Assembly: GCF_035610345.1 (NCBI RefSeq)
Contig: NZ_CP141214.1
Location: 124,001-188,000, forward strand
Length of the DNA: 64,000 nucleotides
Direction: 5' to 3'
Source: Sinorhizobium meliloti
GTDB lineage: Bacteria > Pseudomonadota > Alphaproteobacteria > Rhizobiales > Rhizobiaceae
Of the stretch, positions 35,688 through 45,140 are shown one piece after another (the first letter of the stretch is position 1; the number at the start of each line of letters is the position of its first letter). Made by a program: the position numbers and the translations under genes. The notes under the pieces were generated by a model. That model was not told where the DNA came from, made no database searches, and saw only the letters and a list, made by a program, of their open reading frames with translations.

Positions 35688-36335
35688 GTGAGCGAAAATA
35701 ATCGGGGCCGGCGCGGCCGGCCCGCCAACGAGGCGCTTGGCCAAACAATTGTGGACGCAGCGGGCGAACTCTTTGCTGAACTGGGGTTTCAGGGGACGAC
35801 ATTGGACAAGGTCGCCCAGCGGGCAAAGATATCCAAGCTCAGTATCTACAGGCACTTCGAGAACAAAGAGGCGCTGTTCGGCGCTGCCTTCACGGCCCGC
35901 TGCCAGCAGTTTGTACCAGAGACCCTTTTTGAAGGTGTCGACGGTTCGGCCGAAGCTCAGCTCATGGCTGTGGGATCATCGCTGCTCCGCACGCTGTTGC
36001 GCCCGGACGTCCGCAGTGTCGAAGCCATGGTCATGGCCGACACGCCGAATCAAAAGTCCCTGAGTAAGGTCCATTACGAAGCCGGCCCCGCCCATGTGAT
36101 CGCCCAAATCGAGGCCCTTTTGCGTCAGTTGCACGCAAAGGCGGTTCTGAACGTCCCCCATCCTCTCCGGTCCGCCCGCTTGTTTGCCGCGCTTTTCAAA
36201 GGATCCGATCTTCTAATAATCGCACGCTTCGATGAGGCGAGAGCAGAGGACGATAACGAAATCGAATCCTATTGCCGGTCGGCCGTCGCCATGTTCATCG
36301 CCGCGCACGGTGGCAGCGACCACGCAGGCGGATAG
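35688..36335 (+). CDS. TetR-family transcriptional repressor
   Basis: The 215-residue product has the TetR N-terminal HTH (GQTIVDAAGELFAELGFQGTTLDKVAQRAKISKLSIYRHFENKEALFGAAF) and a C-terminal ligand-binding domain (AefR-like in tone). The start is GTG at 35688. It faces the flavoprotein-methyltransferase pair and the palindromes between them, so it probably represses that pair and itself. The effector is unknown. Confidence 0.92.
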   Translation: MSENNRGRRGRPANEALGQTIVDAAGELFAELGFQGTTLDKVAQRAKISKLSIYRHFENKEALFGAAFTARCQQFVPETLFEGVDGSAEAQLMAVGSSLLRTLLRPDVRSVEAMVMADTPNQKSLSKVHYEAGPAHVIAQIEALLRQLHAKAVLNVPHPLRSARLFAALFKGSDLLIIARFDEARAEDDNEIESYCRSAVAMFIAAHGGSDHAGG

Positions 36336-37154
36336 CCTAGACGAGACCGCGAAGGAGTATATGCTTGATGTTTTGGATGCCCGCATTGCCATCAACGCCT
36401 TGCGCGGTGTTCCAGGACCTGTGACAGGCGGCGTACTACCACCCCATTAGTGCCGGCTTAGCAGACCGCCAGCTTTCGGGAAACTGCAACGGTGGTCTGA
36501 ATGGCGGAAATGGGGCGCAAACGGCCAATCACGACTCCGCTTTTGAGGGTCCGCAACGGGTGGACAGCGGAAGTTCCTTGGGATGGCGCTGAGTGACCGC
36601 TTTACGCCAAGTTGTGTATGTTGGCGCTCGACCAACAATCGTACAACCCAGATGCGACTGGAACTGCTTGGACTGACTGGAGGTCCAGTCATGGTGATCG
36701 AAAACGCGTATCGACGCGCTGATCAGCGCTGAGCCGCGTTGCCAGACGGCTTGCAGCGGCAAAGCTCGCTCGTGTGTCAGGTCGCGGCTCATCAGTGCGG
36801 GAGCAGGCTGGCGGCCAAAACGCCTGCTGCTAACTGTCGAGCTGGTCGCAATCAAATGGCAATTCCCGCGCTACTTCATGTGGTGTCTTCGCGAGAAGAG
36901 CGACCGGCCACATAGCGCCAAAATACATGCGCGCGGCCAAAGAGACCGACCAGCAGGAGCGACTTTTCCGGATCTGCCAGATTGCTCCCGTCCTTTCTCG
37001 ATTGAGACCCTAGCGGGTCCAGCTTTTGCCGCGGTTAATGATACTGCAACCACTCCGGTGAAATTTTTCAACATATACAGTTTACGCGAGTACTGAACGC
37101 TGATGATATGTCATCTGTAGGGCATCTGTCCAAAAGTTGCTGTTGAGGTTGCGC
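36336..37154. other. Long gap with no recognised gene
   Basis: This 800-base stretch contains no convincing protein. A 29-codon frame at 36361-36450 does have GAAGGAG just before its ATG (product begins MLDVLDARIAINALRG) but resembles nothing known. The minus-strand frames 36447-36692 and 36529-36855 have shadow-like composition. It marks the border to the collar-protein cluster. Confidence 0.35.
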
Positions 37155-37448
37155 ATGGATGTCGTGAGCTTGGATCACTTTGCGCCGTGTGTCGGAGAGG
37201 GATTTGATGTCGACATGGGCACGGGGTCGCTGGCGCTGACTTTGGCCGAGGCTAGCCCGCTGCCGGGTCACAATCTTTCATGGCTCCGGCGCGCCCCCTT
37301 TTCGCTGTTGTTCCGCAGCGGCTCGCCCATCGTGCTGCCCCAACGGACATACCGGCTGAAACATGCCCGGCTCGGATCGATCGAGGTGTTTCTTGTGCCG
37401 ATTGCTCGCGACCGGAGCGGAATCCTCTATCAGGCGATCTACAATTGA
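37155..37448 (+). CDS. DUF6916-like small protein
   Basis: The 97-residue product starts MDVVSLDHFAPCVGEGFDV and has LALTLAEASPLPGH, RAPFSLLFRSGS, LPQRTYRLKHARLGSIEVFLVPIARD and YQAIYN. I recall this as the DUF6916 pattern, encoded beside Mdp-type tail-collar genes. ATG at 37155 follows GAGG by 6 nt. It is convergent with the GNAT gene; the two stop codons overlap (37439-37448). Confidence 0.72.
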   Translation: MDVVSLDHFAPCVGEGFDVDMGTGSLALTLAEASPLPGHNLSWLRRAPFSLLFRSGSPIVLPQRTYRLKHARLGSIEVFLVPIARDRSGILYQAIYN

Positions 37449-38005
37449 TCCGCACGCCCGCCTGAACCCTCGATGCGCCAGCGCATGCGAAAGTGCGTCT
37501 CGCTTTCCCCGTCCTCGATAAAACCCAAGCGACGATAGAGCCGCCGCCCCCCAGAATTGTCACGGGCGACATGGAGCGAGATGCGGGATGCGCGCGTCTC
37601 GCTGGCATTCGACTGCAGCCTCGTCAGGAGAGCCGTGGCAATGCCCCGGTTTCTGAAGGATGGCAGCAGGCTGATGTCGAGAATGTGCCAGGTGTCGATG
37701 TTTCGATCGATATAAAGGCGACCGGCCGGCGCAAGGCCTTCCTGAATCAGGAGAAAATCCGCCCTGGGGAAGGCGGCGAGATAATGGCGGTGCTGGAGAT
37801 CGAACTGGCTGTCCAGGAACTCCTGCCGTTCATCCGAAGTCCAGGGAATCGCGGCCAGTTCATCGAGCCTAAGCGTTCGATAAAGCTCTCTCAGGAAAGG
37901 AATGTCGGAAGACGAGGCGGGGCGCACCCCCATTTGCGCCAATGCTTCCTTCCCCCAGTCGCTGGCTGGGAAATCCGGGAGAGGGAAGCCCCTGCCCATC
38001 GTCAT
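37439..38005 (-). CDS. GNAT-family N-acetyltransferase
   Basis: The 188-residue product has the acetyl-CoA-binding motif DISLLPSFRNRGIATALLTRL (motif A) and LHVARDNSGGRRLYRRLGF (motif B). This is a single-domain GNAT. Its start at 38005 overlaps the end of the first collar gene (38002), so it belongs to that operon. It may modify a cluster product or a cell component; the target is unknown. Confidence 0.88.
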   Translation of the reverse strand: MTMGRGFPLPDFPASDWGKEALAQMGVRPASSSDIPFLRELYRTLRLDELAAIPWTSDERQEFLDSQFDLQHRHYLAAFPRADFLLIQEGLAPAGRLYIDRNIDTWHILDISLLPSFRNRGIATALLTRLQSNASETRASRISLHVARDNSGGRRLYRRLGFIEDGESETHFRMRWRIEGSGGRADQL

Positions 38006-38538
38006 CCGCCAAACGAAGGGTACTCGCCTGCAAGCGCGATGCTGAAGTTGACGGCAAGGTAGGGCTGCTGGTTCTCGTGGGCCTGGCTGCCGCCCGCCGG
38101 CCCGATCATGGCGGGCGCGAATTGCGCGTCCGGTTCCGCGCCGCTCGCAAATGGCGAGCTCGACGTCGGCGAAGCGAGCGAATTACCCGTGCTTGGCGAG
38201 GCGGCCCGTTTGCTCGGGTCATTCTGGTTATAGACCGTGAAGGCATGTGTGTGGGACGGCATCTGCGTCAGGGTCAGCGTGACGGCTGCCTCTCCGAAGG
38301 TGTCACCTGCGACACGCGGGGTCAGCCCGATGCCGGTGCCCTGGCTGCAGGCGGCGCGTGCGGCGAAGTTCGGAAATTGGAAGGTCGTGTGGCCGTCGCC
38401 GCCGTACTCCGTTCCGAGCAAGCTGAACAGTGCCGAGTTCTGCTGAATCGGCAACAACGCGCCATTGCAGAAGGCCCAGCCGCGCGGCGCGAAATTAAAG
38501 CCGAAAAGCTGGATTTCGCCGATGAATGGTGTGGTCAT
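38002..38538 (-). CDS. Phage tail-collar / Mdp-type protein 1
   Basis: The 178-residue product has the tail-collar domain (PF07484) of microcystin-dependent-protein type: FIGEIQLFGFNFAPRGWAFC, LFSLLGTEYGGDGHTTFQFPN, then TLTQMPSHTHAF and the end QPYLAVNFSIALAGEYPS. No signal peptide and no other tail genes are near. It is the last of three different collar genes in one minus-strand operon, followed by GNAT. Confidence 0.9.
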   Translation of the reverse strand: MTTPFIGEIQLFGFNFAPRGWAFCNGALLPIQQNSALFSLLGTEYGGDGHTTFQFPNFAARAACSQGTGIGLTPRVAGDTFGEAAVTLTLTQMPSHTHAFTVYNQNDPSKRAASPSTGNSLASPTSSSPFASGAEPDAQFAPAMIGPAGGSQAHENQQPYLAVNFSIALAGEYPSFGG

Positions 38539-38589
38539 TATCGTGTCCTCGCAAGGAGTAGGGCAGGGGTGCGGTGGACCGTCGCCCGG

Positions 38590-39120
38590 TCAACTCGGGC
38601 TTGGGTAAATCCCGGCCCAGGCGATACAGAATTGCGCGGCAAGCGTCGGCATCGTGTTATCATGCGGAGAGGTATAGCCGGCCGCGCCCGTCGAGGCGGG
38701 CGAGGTGACGAACGGAGACGATCCGCTGGTATCGGTGACGTAGAGCGTGTCGCCCGTAAGCGCGCCGAGCTCGACCGACGTCGAGATCGAGGATTCGGTT
38801 GCCGGCGATGTCGTCGCATTCATGGAGTGCTCATGCGAAGGTATCTGGCTTGGCAGCAGCGTGACGTTTTCCGAGCCGCCGATCTCGCCGATCATTCGCT
38901 CGGTCAGACCCGGCCCAGTACCGTAGTGCAAGGGCACGCGCCCGGCGAGATTGGGGACGGCAAAGGTTGTCACGCCGTCGCCGCCGTAAATGGTTCCGAT
39001 GAGCGTAAACAGGTCCTCGTAGACCGAGATCGACCACTTGGATCCATCGCAAGGCAGCCAGCCATTGGGGACCTTTGGGAAGCCGAACAGACGGATTTCT
39101 CCGACGAAGGGTTCACTCAT
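38590..39120 (-). CDS. Phage tail-collar / Mdp-type protein 2
   Basis: From ATG at 39120 the 176-residue product reads FVGEIRLFGFPKVPNGWLPC, LIGTIYGGDGVTTFAVPNLAGR, then LPSQIPSHEHSM and MPTLAAQFCIAWAGIYPSPS. The family is the same as its neighbours but the sequence is clearly different, so the three are paralogues rather than a recent duplication. AGGAGAAG lies 6 nt before the start. The frame is open upstream to 39792, but that part is a shadow of collar gene 3. Confidence 0.88.
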   Translation of the reverse strand: MSEPFVGEIRLFGFPKVPNGWLPCDGSKWSISVYEDLFTLIGTIYGGDGVTTFAVPNLAGRVPLHYGTGPGLTERMIGEIGGSENVTLLPSQIPSHEHSMNATTSPATESSISTSVELGALTGDTLYVTDTSGSSPFVTSPASTGAAGYTSPHDNTMPTLAAQFCIAWAGIYPSPS

Positions 39121-39239
39121 CACCGCTTCTCCTGTTGCCAGAGCGCAATGCGCTCCCATCCGTTCGCGCCACCGCTCTACCTGTTTGTCTTCGCCGCATT
39201 TGTGCGACCACAGGTGATTCCACCTGACTGCAAAATGCT

Positions 39240-39776
39240 TTAGCCTCGCGACGGAAAGATGCCGGCAATCGCGACGCAGAAGTTGATGACGCCATAGGGC
39301 TGCATGTTCGCGTGGGGCTGCCCTCCGCCCGTTGGAGCCACCGTATTGCCGGAAAGCATCACTTGCGGCCCGCTCGCGGGGCCGTAAATATCGGCGGAAT
39401 TCGTGCCGAAGAGATCGTCCGTCGGATTGCGTCCGGTGCCGTTGGCGGATGTGCCGTTTGCCTGATGCGCATGCGTCGGCAGTTGGTCGAGCGAGAGCGT
39501 AACGCTCTCGGATCCGCCGAAATCGCCCAGAACAAAGGGTGTCGGATTCCAGCTCGAATCGGCGGAGGTGCCGATGCCGACGGGGGTGCGCCCCTGCAGG
39601 TTCGGCAATGCGAAACTGGTTGTCCCATTGCCGCCATAGGCGGTTCCAAACAGCGAGAAGAGGGCGCTGTTCTGGCTGATGGGTAGCAAGCCGCCGTTTG
39701 CCAGTGCAAAGCCGCGTGGCGCGAATTCGAATCCTGCCATCATGATCTGCCCCAGAAAAACCTCGGCCATGGTCAT
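39240..39776 (-). CDS. Phage tail-collar / Mdp-type protein 3
   Basis: The 178-residue product has FLGQIMMAGFEFAPRGFALA, LFSLFGTAYGGNGTTSFALPNLQGR, LDQLPTHAHQANG and MQPYGVINFCVAIAGIFPS. It is the first gene of the collar operon, with its promoter in 39780-40010, divergent from the giant autotransporter. Mdp-type proteins were described as fibre-like or surface proteins; the cellular role is open. Confidence 0.9.
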   Translation of the reverse strand: MTMAEVFLGQIMMAGFEFAPRGFALANGGLLPISQNSALFSLFGTAYGGNGTTSFALPNLQGRTPVGIGTSADSSWNPTPFVLGDFGGSESVTLSLDQLPTHAHQANGTSANGTGRNPTDDLFGTNSADIYGPASGPQVMLSGNTVAPTGGGQPHANMQPYGVINFCVAIAGIFPSRG

Positions 39777-40013
39777 GCCTCCGAACCGTCATGTATTCCA
39801 GGTTGTCTAGTTGCGTGCATCTTCTCCTGTTGGATGCGTTCTTTCAAGCCGTGCTCCTCGGCCTTGGTAAAAAACTCTTAAGCGGCGTCTCACTTCCGGA
39901 TTCATCCAGGAGTGCTATTGCGCAAATCAACGCACGTCATTATAGCTCCAAATACATGTTTCGGTTGTGAATATTTATTTAAGCGCACGCTGAGATAGCT
40001 GGCGGGGGAAAAG

Positions 40014-43000
40014 ATGCATCACACCGGCTTGCCGCACCGGGCCACCGGACGCCGCATGATCGTCGCCGTCTGGACGGCACTTCTGGTCTTGGGGTTCATC
40101 GTCTTTCTGGCTCACGGGCCCGCCGCGGCTGCGCCATCGCCGAACTGCGGTCCGTTCAATGTCAGCGTCACCCATGGCGGTTCGGTCGTCATCGATGCCA
40201 GCATGTGTGACGGGCCGGACGATTTTGGGATCGGTCTCTTGAAGACCCCTCCTTCTCACGGCACGGTCACGATAGACACGATAGCGACGCAATCGGTCAC
40301 CTATACGCATTTCGGCGGCAGCGACACGGCGACGAGCGACAGCTTCGTCTTCGACGACGGCCTAGGAAATGACGTTCAAGTCAACGTCACAATCGGCGCC
40401 GCCCCGACGATCACCATCAGCCCGCCGACGCTCCCATCAGCGACGGTGGCCAGTGCCTATAGCGAGACGATTTCTGCCAGCGGCGGCACGGCGCCCTATA
40501 CCTTCGCGGTTACTGCCGGAGCGCTTCCCTCTGGCCTGAGCCTGTCCTCGGCCGGCATCTTAACCGGTACGCCGACGGCGGGTGGAACGTTCAACTTTAC
40601 GGTGACCGCGGCGGATGCCGGGTCCGTTTCCGGAGCGCAGGCCTACACGCTGACGGTCGCTCCGCCAGCGATGACATTGCCGGCAACGGCCCTTGCAGAC
40701 GGAACCGTAGGAACCGCCTATTCCGGATCGCTCAATTCTGCCACGGGGGGGGCCGCGCCCTATACTTATGCGCTGACGAGCGGAGCGCTGCCGACCGGAT
40801 TGGCGCTTGGCGCCGCCAACGGACAAATCACCGGCACGCCGACCTCGCCGGGAACGTTCAACTTCACCGTCACGGCAACGGACAGCAGCACGGGCACGGG
40901 GCCGTACACGGCTTCCAACGCCTATGCGATTACCATCGCCGATGCGATCCCCGTAGCAAATCCGGTCTTTGCGATCGTTGCCTATGGCAGCGGCGCTAAC
41001 CCGATCACCCTCAACATAACCGGGGGCACGGCGACATCCGTGTCCATCGCCACGGCACCTCTACACGGCACGGCGATCGCCTCGGGGACCAGCATCACCT
41101 ATCAGCCCGAAGCGGGCTATGGCGGAGCAGACAGCTTTACCTATACAGCGAGCAACGGCACCGGAACCTCGGCGCCGGCAACGGTCAGCATCACGGTTTC
41201 CGACCCGACCCTTTTGATCACCGCCGGCGGCTCGTTAACCGCCCAGATCGGCACGGCTTACAGCCAGACATTCAGCGCTTCCGGTGGGGCGGCACCCTAC
41301 AGCATTGGCGTCACCGGCTTGCCAGCCGGCCTGGCGGTAACGGGAACCTCCACCACGAGCGTCACGGTCTCCGGCACGCCGAGCGAGAGCGGCAGCTTTG
41401 GCCTGACCGTGACCGCCACCGACAGCAGTACGGGAACCGGCCCGTTCAGCGCGGCGCAGCCATTTACCCTCACAGTTTCTGCCCCGACGATCGCCATCTC
41501 GCCATCCTCGGGCACCCTGAACCTCGCTTATGCGACGACGTTCACCCAGACCTTTGGCGCCAACGGCGGTACCGCTCCCTACAGATTCTCGCTGACCGGC
41601 ACTCTGCCCACCGGCCTGTCCTTCGACACAGCGACGGCGACGCTTAGCGGCACGCCGGTCCAGACAGGTACCTTTTCTATTTCGGTGACGGCCGAAGACA
41701 GCTCATCCGGAACCGGTGGGCCGTTCTCGGATACCGCGAACTACGTGCTGCAGGTCGGTGCGCCAACGATCGCCATCGATCCTGCGACGCTGCCGAATGC
41801 GACCGCGGGCACCGCTTACAGCGCGACATTGTCGGCATCCGGCGGCGTCGGACCCTACGGTTTCGCGCCGACGGCAGGGACATTGCCGGCCGGGCTGTCG
41901 CTCTCTTCGGCCGGCGTGCTCTCAGGCGTGCCGACGGAGTCGGGAACATTCGGCCTTACCGTGACGGCAACCGACGCGAATGGACAAACGGGGGCGAGAG
42001 CCTACAGCCTGACGGTCGGCACCGGCGGGCTCAGCATTTCGCCGACGACGCTGCCCGCGGCCACTGCGGGTGTTGCCTATAGCCAGGCGCTGACGGCGAG
42101 CGGCGGTGTCGCGCCCTATAGCTTCAGCGTCACCGGCGGCGCCCTGCCGGCAGGCGTGAGCCTGAGCGCCTCCGGCCTGCTCTCGGGAACCCCTACGTCC
42201 GCAGGGTCCTTCAACTTCGACGTGACCCTAACAGACGCGACCGGCGGCACGCCGTCGACGACGACGGCATCCTATACGCTCGCGGTCTCCAGTCCGACCA
42301 TCACCATTACACCCGCGACGATCGCGAACGGCGTCGCCGGCCACTCCTACAGCCAGTCGCTGACGGCGAGCGGCGGCACTGCACCCTACACCCTCAGCAT
42401 CGGCGCCGGGGCCTTGCCCGCGGGGCTATCTCTGGCGGCTGGCGGGGAGATATCCGGAACGCCGACAACGGCGGGTAGCTACAGCTTCACTGTCGTTGCG
42501 ACGGACGCGCAGAATTTCACCGGGTCGGCCGCCTACAGCGTAACCGTCGCCGATGCAGTACCGGTTGCCAATCCCGACTCGGCAACCGCCGTCGCAGGTC
42601 AATCGGCGACGATCGATGTAACCGCCAATGACGTGGGGGCGATCTCGTCCATCGAGATCGTCCAGGATCCGGCGAATGGCAGCGCCGCCTTGAGCGGCAA
42701 TTCGATCGTCTATACCTCGGAGGCGTCGTTCGGCGGGACGGATACGCTCACCTACCGGGCGCTTGGGCCAGCGGGCAGTTCGTCGGCCGCGACCGTCACG
42801 ATCGAGGTCAATCCGCGTCCGATTCCGCTATCGCGGCGCATCGATGTCGTGATGGGCAGTACGGTCACCATCGATCTTGCGGCCGGTGCCAGCGGAGGGC
42901 CGTTCACCGGCGCCTCGTTGATTTCCCTGTCACCGCCGGATGCCGGAAGCGCGTCGCTATCCGGTCAGCAATTGACCTTTACCGCCGACCCGGAATTCGA

Positions 43001-44231
43001 GGGCGCGGCAACGGCGACATTCACGCTCAGCAATGCCTTCGCAACGTCCGAGCCGACGGCAATCTATCTCGATGTGTCCGCCAGGCCCGATCCGACGCTC
43101 GATGCCGAGGTGATGGGCATATTGAACGCGCAAACGGCGGCGACGCGCCGCTTTGCAACGACGCAGATCGCAAATTTCCATCAGCGGCTCGAGGCGCTGC
43201 ACGAAGCCGGCGGGCGAGGGGGTGAACCTGCGGACGGCGTCAGCTTCTTCCAGGGCATTGCCCTTTCCTTCGCGGATGCCTGCCGTGGTCGTGGAACTAC
43301 ACTCAGGCCCGAAGAATGCGGAGGAGGGCAGGTGACGCCGGGGAACGCTCTGTTCCAGGCCGCGCTCGCCGATGAGGCGGCCGGTGGATCTGCGCAGCCA
43401 AAAGCAACGAAGGTGACGATCTGGACCGGCGGTTCGATCAATGTCGGTGATCGTGATGGCGGGGATGGCTTCGAGTTCGAGACGACGGGTTTGAGCGGCG
43501 GCGTCGATTACCGGTTTAATCGCGATCTGGCGATCGGCGTCGGCCTCGGCTATGGCCATGACGACAGCGACGTCGGCAACAACGGAAGCCGCAGCAAGGG
43601 GGACAGCTACACCGCTGCGATCTACGGCAGCTACCTGCCCGCAGAGAACTTCTTCATCGATGGCTTGCTTGGATATCAGTGGCTGTCATTCGACTCCAAG
43701 AGATATGTGACATCGACCGGGGACTTCGCATTTGGAGAGCGGGATGGCAAGCAATGGTTCGCCTCGGTTTCGGCCGGCGGGCTTTTCGACGTCCAGGCTC
43801 TGCACCTTTCGCCCTATGCCCGGCTCGACGTCGCACGCGCCACGCTCGACGCCTTTACCGAAAGGGGAGATCCCTCGACGGCCCTCCGTTATGGCGAACA
43901 GGACATCACCACAACGACAGGCAGTCTGGGAGTGACGATGCGTTACGACCAGCCGACGAGCTTCGGCATCGTCTCGCCGGAACTCCGTCTCGAGTACCAG
44001 CATGACTTCGGGGGGGACAGCGCGGTCACGATGAACTACGCCGATATCTTCAGCGGTCCCACTTACCGCAGTTTCATCGATGGTCTCGATCGCGACCGCT
44101 TCATCGTCGGCGTGGGCGCCAACATTAAAACCTTGCAGGACTTCGCGATCCGCGTCGAATATCGGGGCATGCTCGGTATCGAAGGCGATACAGACCACGG
44201 TGTGCTTCTCAACGTGTCGAAGCAGTACTGA
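40014..44231 (+). CDS. Giant Ig-repeat autotransporter, 1405 residues
   Basis: The product has an N-terminal membrane/signal segment (about residues 15-40, ending GPAAAAPSP), then an extracellular passenger. I count about seven He_PIG/Ig-like repeats between residues 140 and 840, recognisable by SGGTAPY...GALPSGLSL...GTPT.GTF.FTVTATD. Cadherin-like modules (PVANP...YGGADSFTYTASN) stand before, between and after them. From about residue 1050 a linker helix leads to an autotransporter barrel (VDYRFNRDLAIGVGLGYGHDDSD through VGANIKTLQDFAIRVEYRG). The last residue is Tyr. A role as a surface adhesin is likely. GGGGGAAAAG precedes the start. It is divergent from the collar operon. Confidence 0.9.
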   Translation: MHHTGLPHRATGRRMIVAVWTALLVLGFIVFLAHGPAAAAPSPNCGPFNVSVTHGGSVVIDASMCDGPDDFGIGLLKTPPSHGTVTIDTIATQSVTYTHFGGSDTATSDSFVFDDGLGNDVQVNVTIGAAPTITISPPTLPSATVASAYSETISASGGTAPYTFAVTAGALPSGLSLSSAGILTGTPTAGGTFNFTVTAADAGSVSGAQAYTLTVAPPAMTLPATALADGTVGTAYSGSLNSATGGAAPYTYALTSGALPTGLALGAANGQITGTPTSPGTFNFTVTATDSSTGTGPYTASNAYAITIADAIPVANPVFAIVAYGSGANPITLNITGGTATSVSIATAPLHGTAIASGTSITYQPEAGYGGADSFTYTASNGTGTSAPATVSITVSDPTLLITAGGSLTAQIGTAYSQTFSASGGAAPYSIGVTGLPAGLAVTGTSTTSVTVSGTPSESGSFGLTVTATDSSTGTGPFSAAQPFTLTVSAPTIAISPSSGTLNLAYATTFTQTFGANGGTAPYRFSLTGTLPTGLSFDTATATLSGTPVQTGTFSISVTAEDSSSGTGGPFSDTANYVLQVGAPTIAIDPATLPNATAGTAYSATLSASGGVGPYGFAPTAGTLPAGLSLSSAGVLSGVPTESGTFGLTVTATDANGQTGARAYSLTVGTGGLSISPTTLPAATAGVAYSQALTASGGVAPYSFSVTGGALPAGVSLSASGLLSGTPTSAGSFNFDVTLTDATGGTPSTTTASYTLAVSSPTITITPATIANGVAGHSYSQSLTASGGTAPYTLSIGAGALPAGLSLAAGGEISGTPTTAGSYSFTVVATDAQNFTGSAAYSVTVADAVPVANPDSATAVAGQSATIDVTANDVGAISSIEIVQDPANGSAALSGNSIVYTSEASFGGTDTLTYRALGPAGSSSAATVTIEVNPRPIPLSRRIDVVMGSTVTIDLAAGASGGPFTGASLISLSPPDAGSASLSGQQLTFTADPEFEGAATATFTLSNAFATSEPTAIYLDVSARPDPTLDAEVMGILNAQTAATRRFATTQIANFHQRLEALHEAGGRGGEPADGVSFFQGIALSFADACRGRGTTLRPEECGGGQVTPGNALFQAALADEAAGGSAQPKATKVTIWTGGSINVGDRDGGDGFEFETTGLSGGVDYRFNRDLAIGVGLGYGHDDSDVGNNGSRSKGDSYTAAIYGSYLPAENFFIDGLLGYQWLSFDSKRYVTSTGDFAFGERDGKQWFASVSAGGLFDVQALHLSPYARLDVARATLDAFTERGDPSTALRYGEQDITTTTGSLGVTMRYDQPTSFGIVSPELRLEYQHDFGGDSAVTMNYADIFSGPTYRSFIDGLDRDRFIVGVGANIKTLQDFAIRVEYRGMLGIEGDTDHGVLLNVSKQY

Positions 44232-44234
44232 AAA

Positions 44235-44252
44235 CGCCGGGGCAGGCCGGCG
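44235..44252 (+). terminator. Short hairpin after the autotransporter gene
   Basis: CGCCGG and CCGGCG enclose GGCAGG four bases after the stop codon. The stem is short and there is no T-run, so this is a weak terminator candidate. Confidence 0.35.
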
Positions 44253-44663
44253 CCTTGCCGTGCAGACAGCGGCAACTCAAACGGCCTTCTTGCCTACTGG
44301 GGGCTGTGAGCCCCGTGACATGTCAGATTGAGAAGACCCGGCCTGCGCTTTTGGAAAACTCTCCGAACAAAAATAACAAGGAAAAGCGCTGCAATCCATA
44401 GTTTTGTAGGGATGCGAATTTACTCGACTTGCGGTACTGTCCGCGTGCTGGGCGAATTTAATGCTCCTTAATCGCGAACTCCATTTCCGGTCGTCGACAT
44501 CCATGTCGTGGCCCGTGAACTGCGTATGCGATCACATCTAGATATCGCCAGTAAACATCGCTTGCTCTGCAGTAATCTCAGGGAGGACTGTGGTTGGCTT
44601 AGGCGTGCGACAAGCACCCATGCAGTGTGATTATCATTCTTCATCACCTCAGGGAGGATATCC
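44253..44663. promoter_or_regulatory. Gap, presumed promoter of the 44.7-48 kb gene set
   Basis: This 410-base region is AT-richer than its surroundings and has no protein-like frame. It should contain the promoter of the next gene, whose ribosome site (AGGGAGG) is at its right end. No operator was recognised. Confidence 0.35.
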
Positions 44664-45125
44664 ATGTCTTATAACAGCAGCGCGCAAATCTATGTGACAA
44701 ACAATACCGGCGGAAACGCCATTATCGCGTTTTCGCATGAGTATAGCGACGACGGGCCGCAAATTTGGAATCAACCAAATACCGTTATTGCGCCTGGGCA
44801 GAGTGCCGGCCCGCTTGCGGTCGGCTTTAACACCGGTGTCTTCTATACGGGCCGGGATTACTGGTTCTGCGGGATCCAGGTGCTCGATGGACCGAATGCC
44901 GGCTACTATGCCACCGAAGGGTCCCTGGAGGCTCCCTCGAAACAGTGCATGCTCGAGAGCGAAGACAACGGTGCGACGCTGTACTTTTCCGTCACGACCG
45001 AGACCTTCGTGATGACCGAGAATTCCGGATCGTGCAGCACCGGGATGAATGCGGGAAATGCAACGGCCTTGATTGCGCAGCAGGCCAAGAAGGAAGAAAG
45101 GGCAAAGGAACAGAAGGTTGCCTGA
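44664..45125 (+). CDS. Protein resembling the 'up-regulated in daf-2' domain
   Basis: The 153-residue product reads AQIYVTNNTGGNAIIAFSHEYSDD, then IAPGQSAGPLAVGFNTG and TGRDYWFCGIQVLDGPN. This order (NNTG, H-YSD, G-S-PL-V--NTG, GRDYW) resembles the small domain described in nematode daf-2-regulated proteins and some bacteria. The fold is probably an all-beta sandwich. Four cysteines occur in the C-terminal half, and the tail is Lys/Glu-rich. No signal peptide. The strong AGGGAGG site and a following perfect hairpin suggest high expression. The family call is from memory. Confidence 0.68.
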   Translation: MSYNSSAQIYVTNNTGGNAIIAFSHEYSDDGPQIWNQPNTVIAPGQSAGPLAVGFNTGVFYTGRDYWFCGIQVLDGPNAGYYATEGSLEAPSKQCMLESEDNGATLYFSVTTETFVMTENSGSCSTGMNAGNATALIAQQAKKEERAKEQKVA

Positions 45126-45140
45126 GAGCGGCGGCCGAAG

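Noticed and set aside
37155..39776. Prophage or tailocin
   Set aside because: Only collar-domain proteins are present; no baseplate, sheath, tube, lysis or terminase gene is seen.
38590..39792. 400-residue ORF over two collar genes
   Set aside because: The N-terminal 220 residues are a frame-shifted shadow of collar gene 3; the real start is 39120.
40400..42550. Repeats in DNA suggesting a CRISPR or satellite
   Set aside because: They are coding Ig-like repeats of the autotransporter, diverged at DNA level and without spacers.
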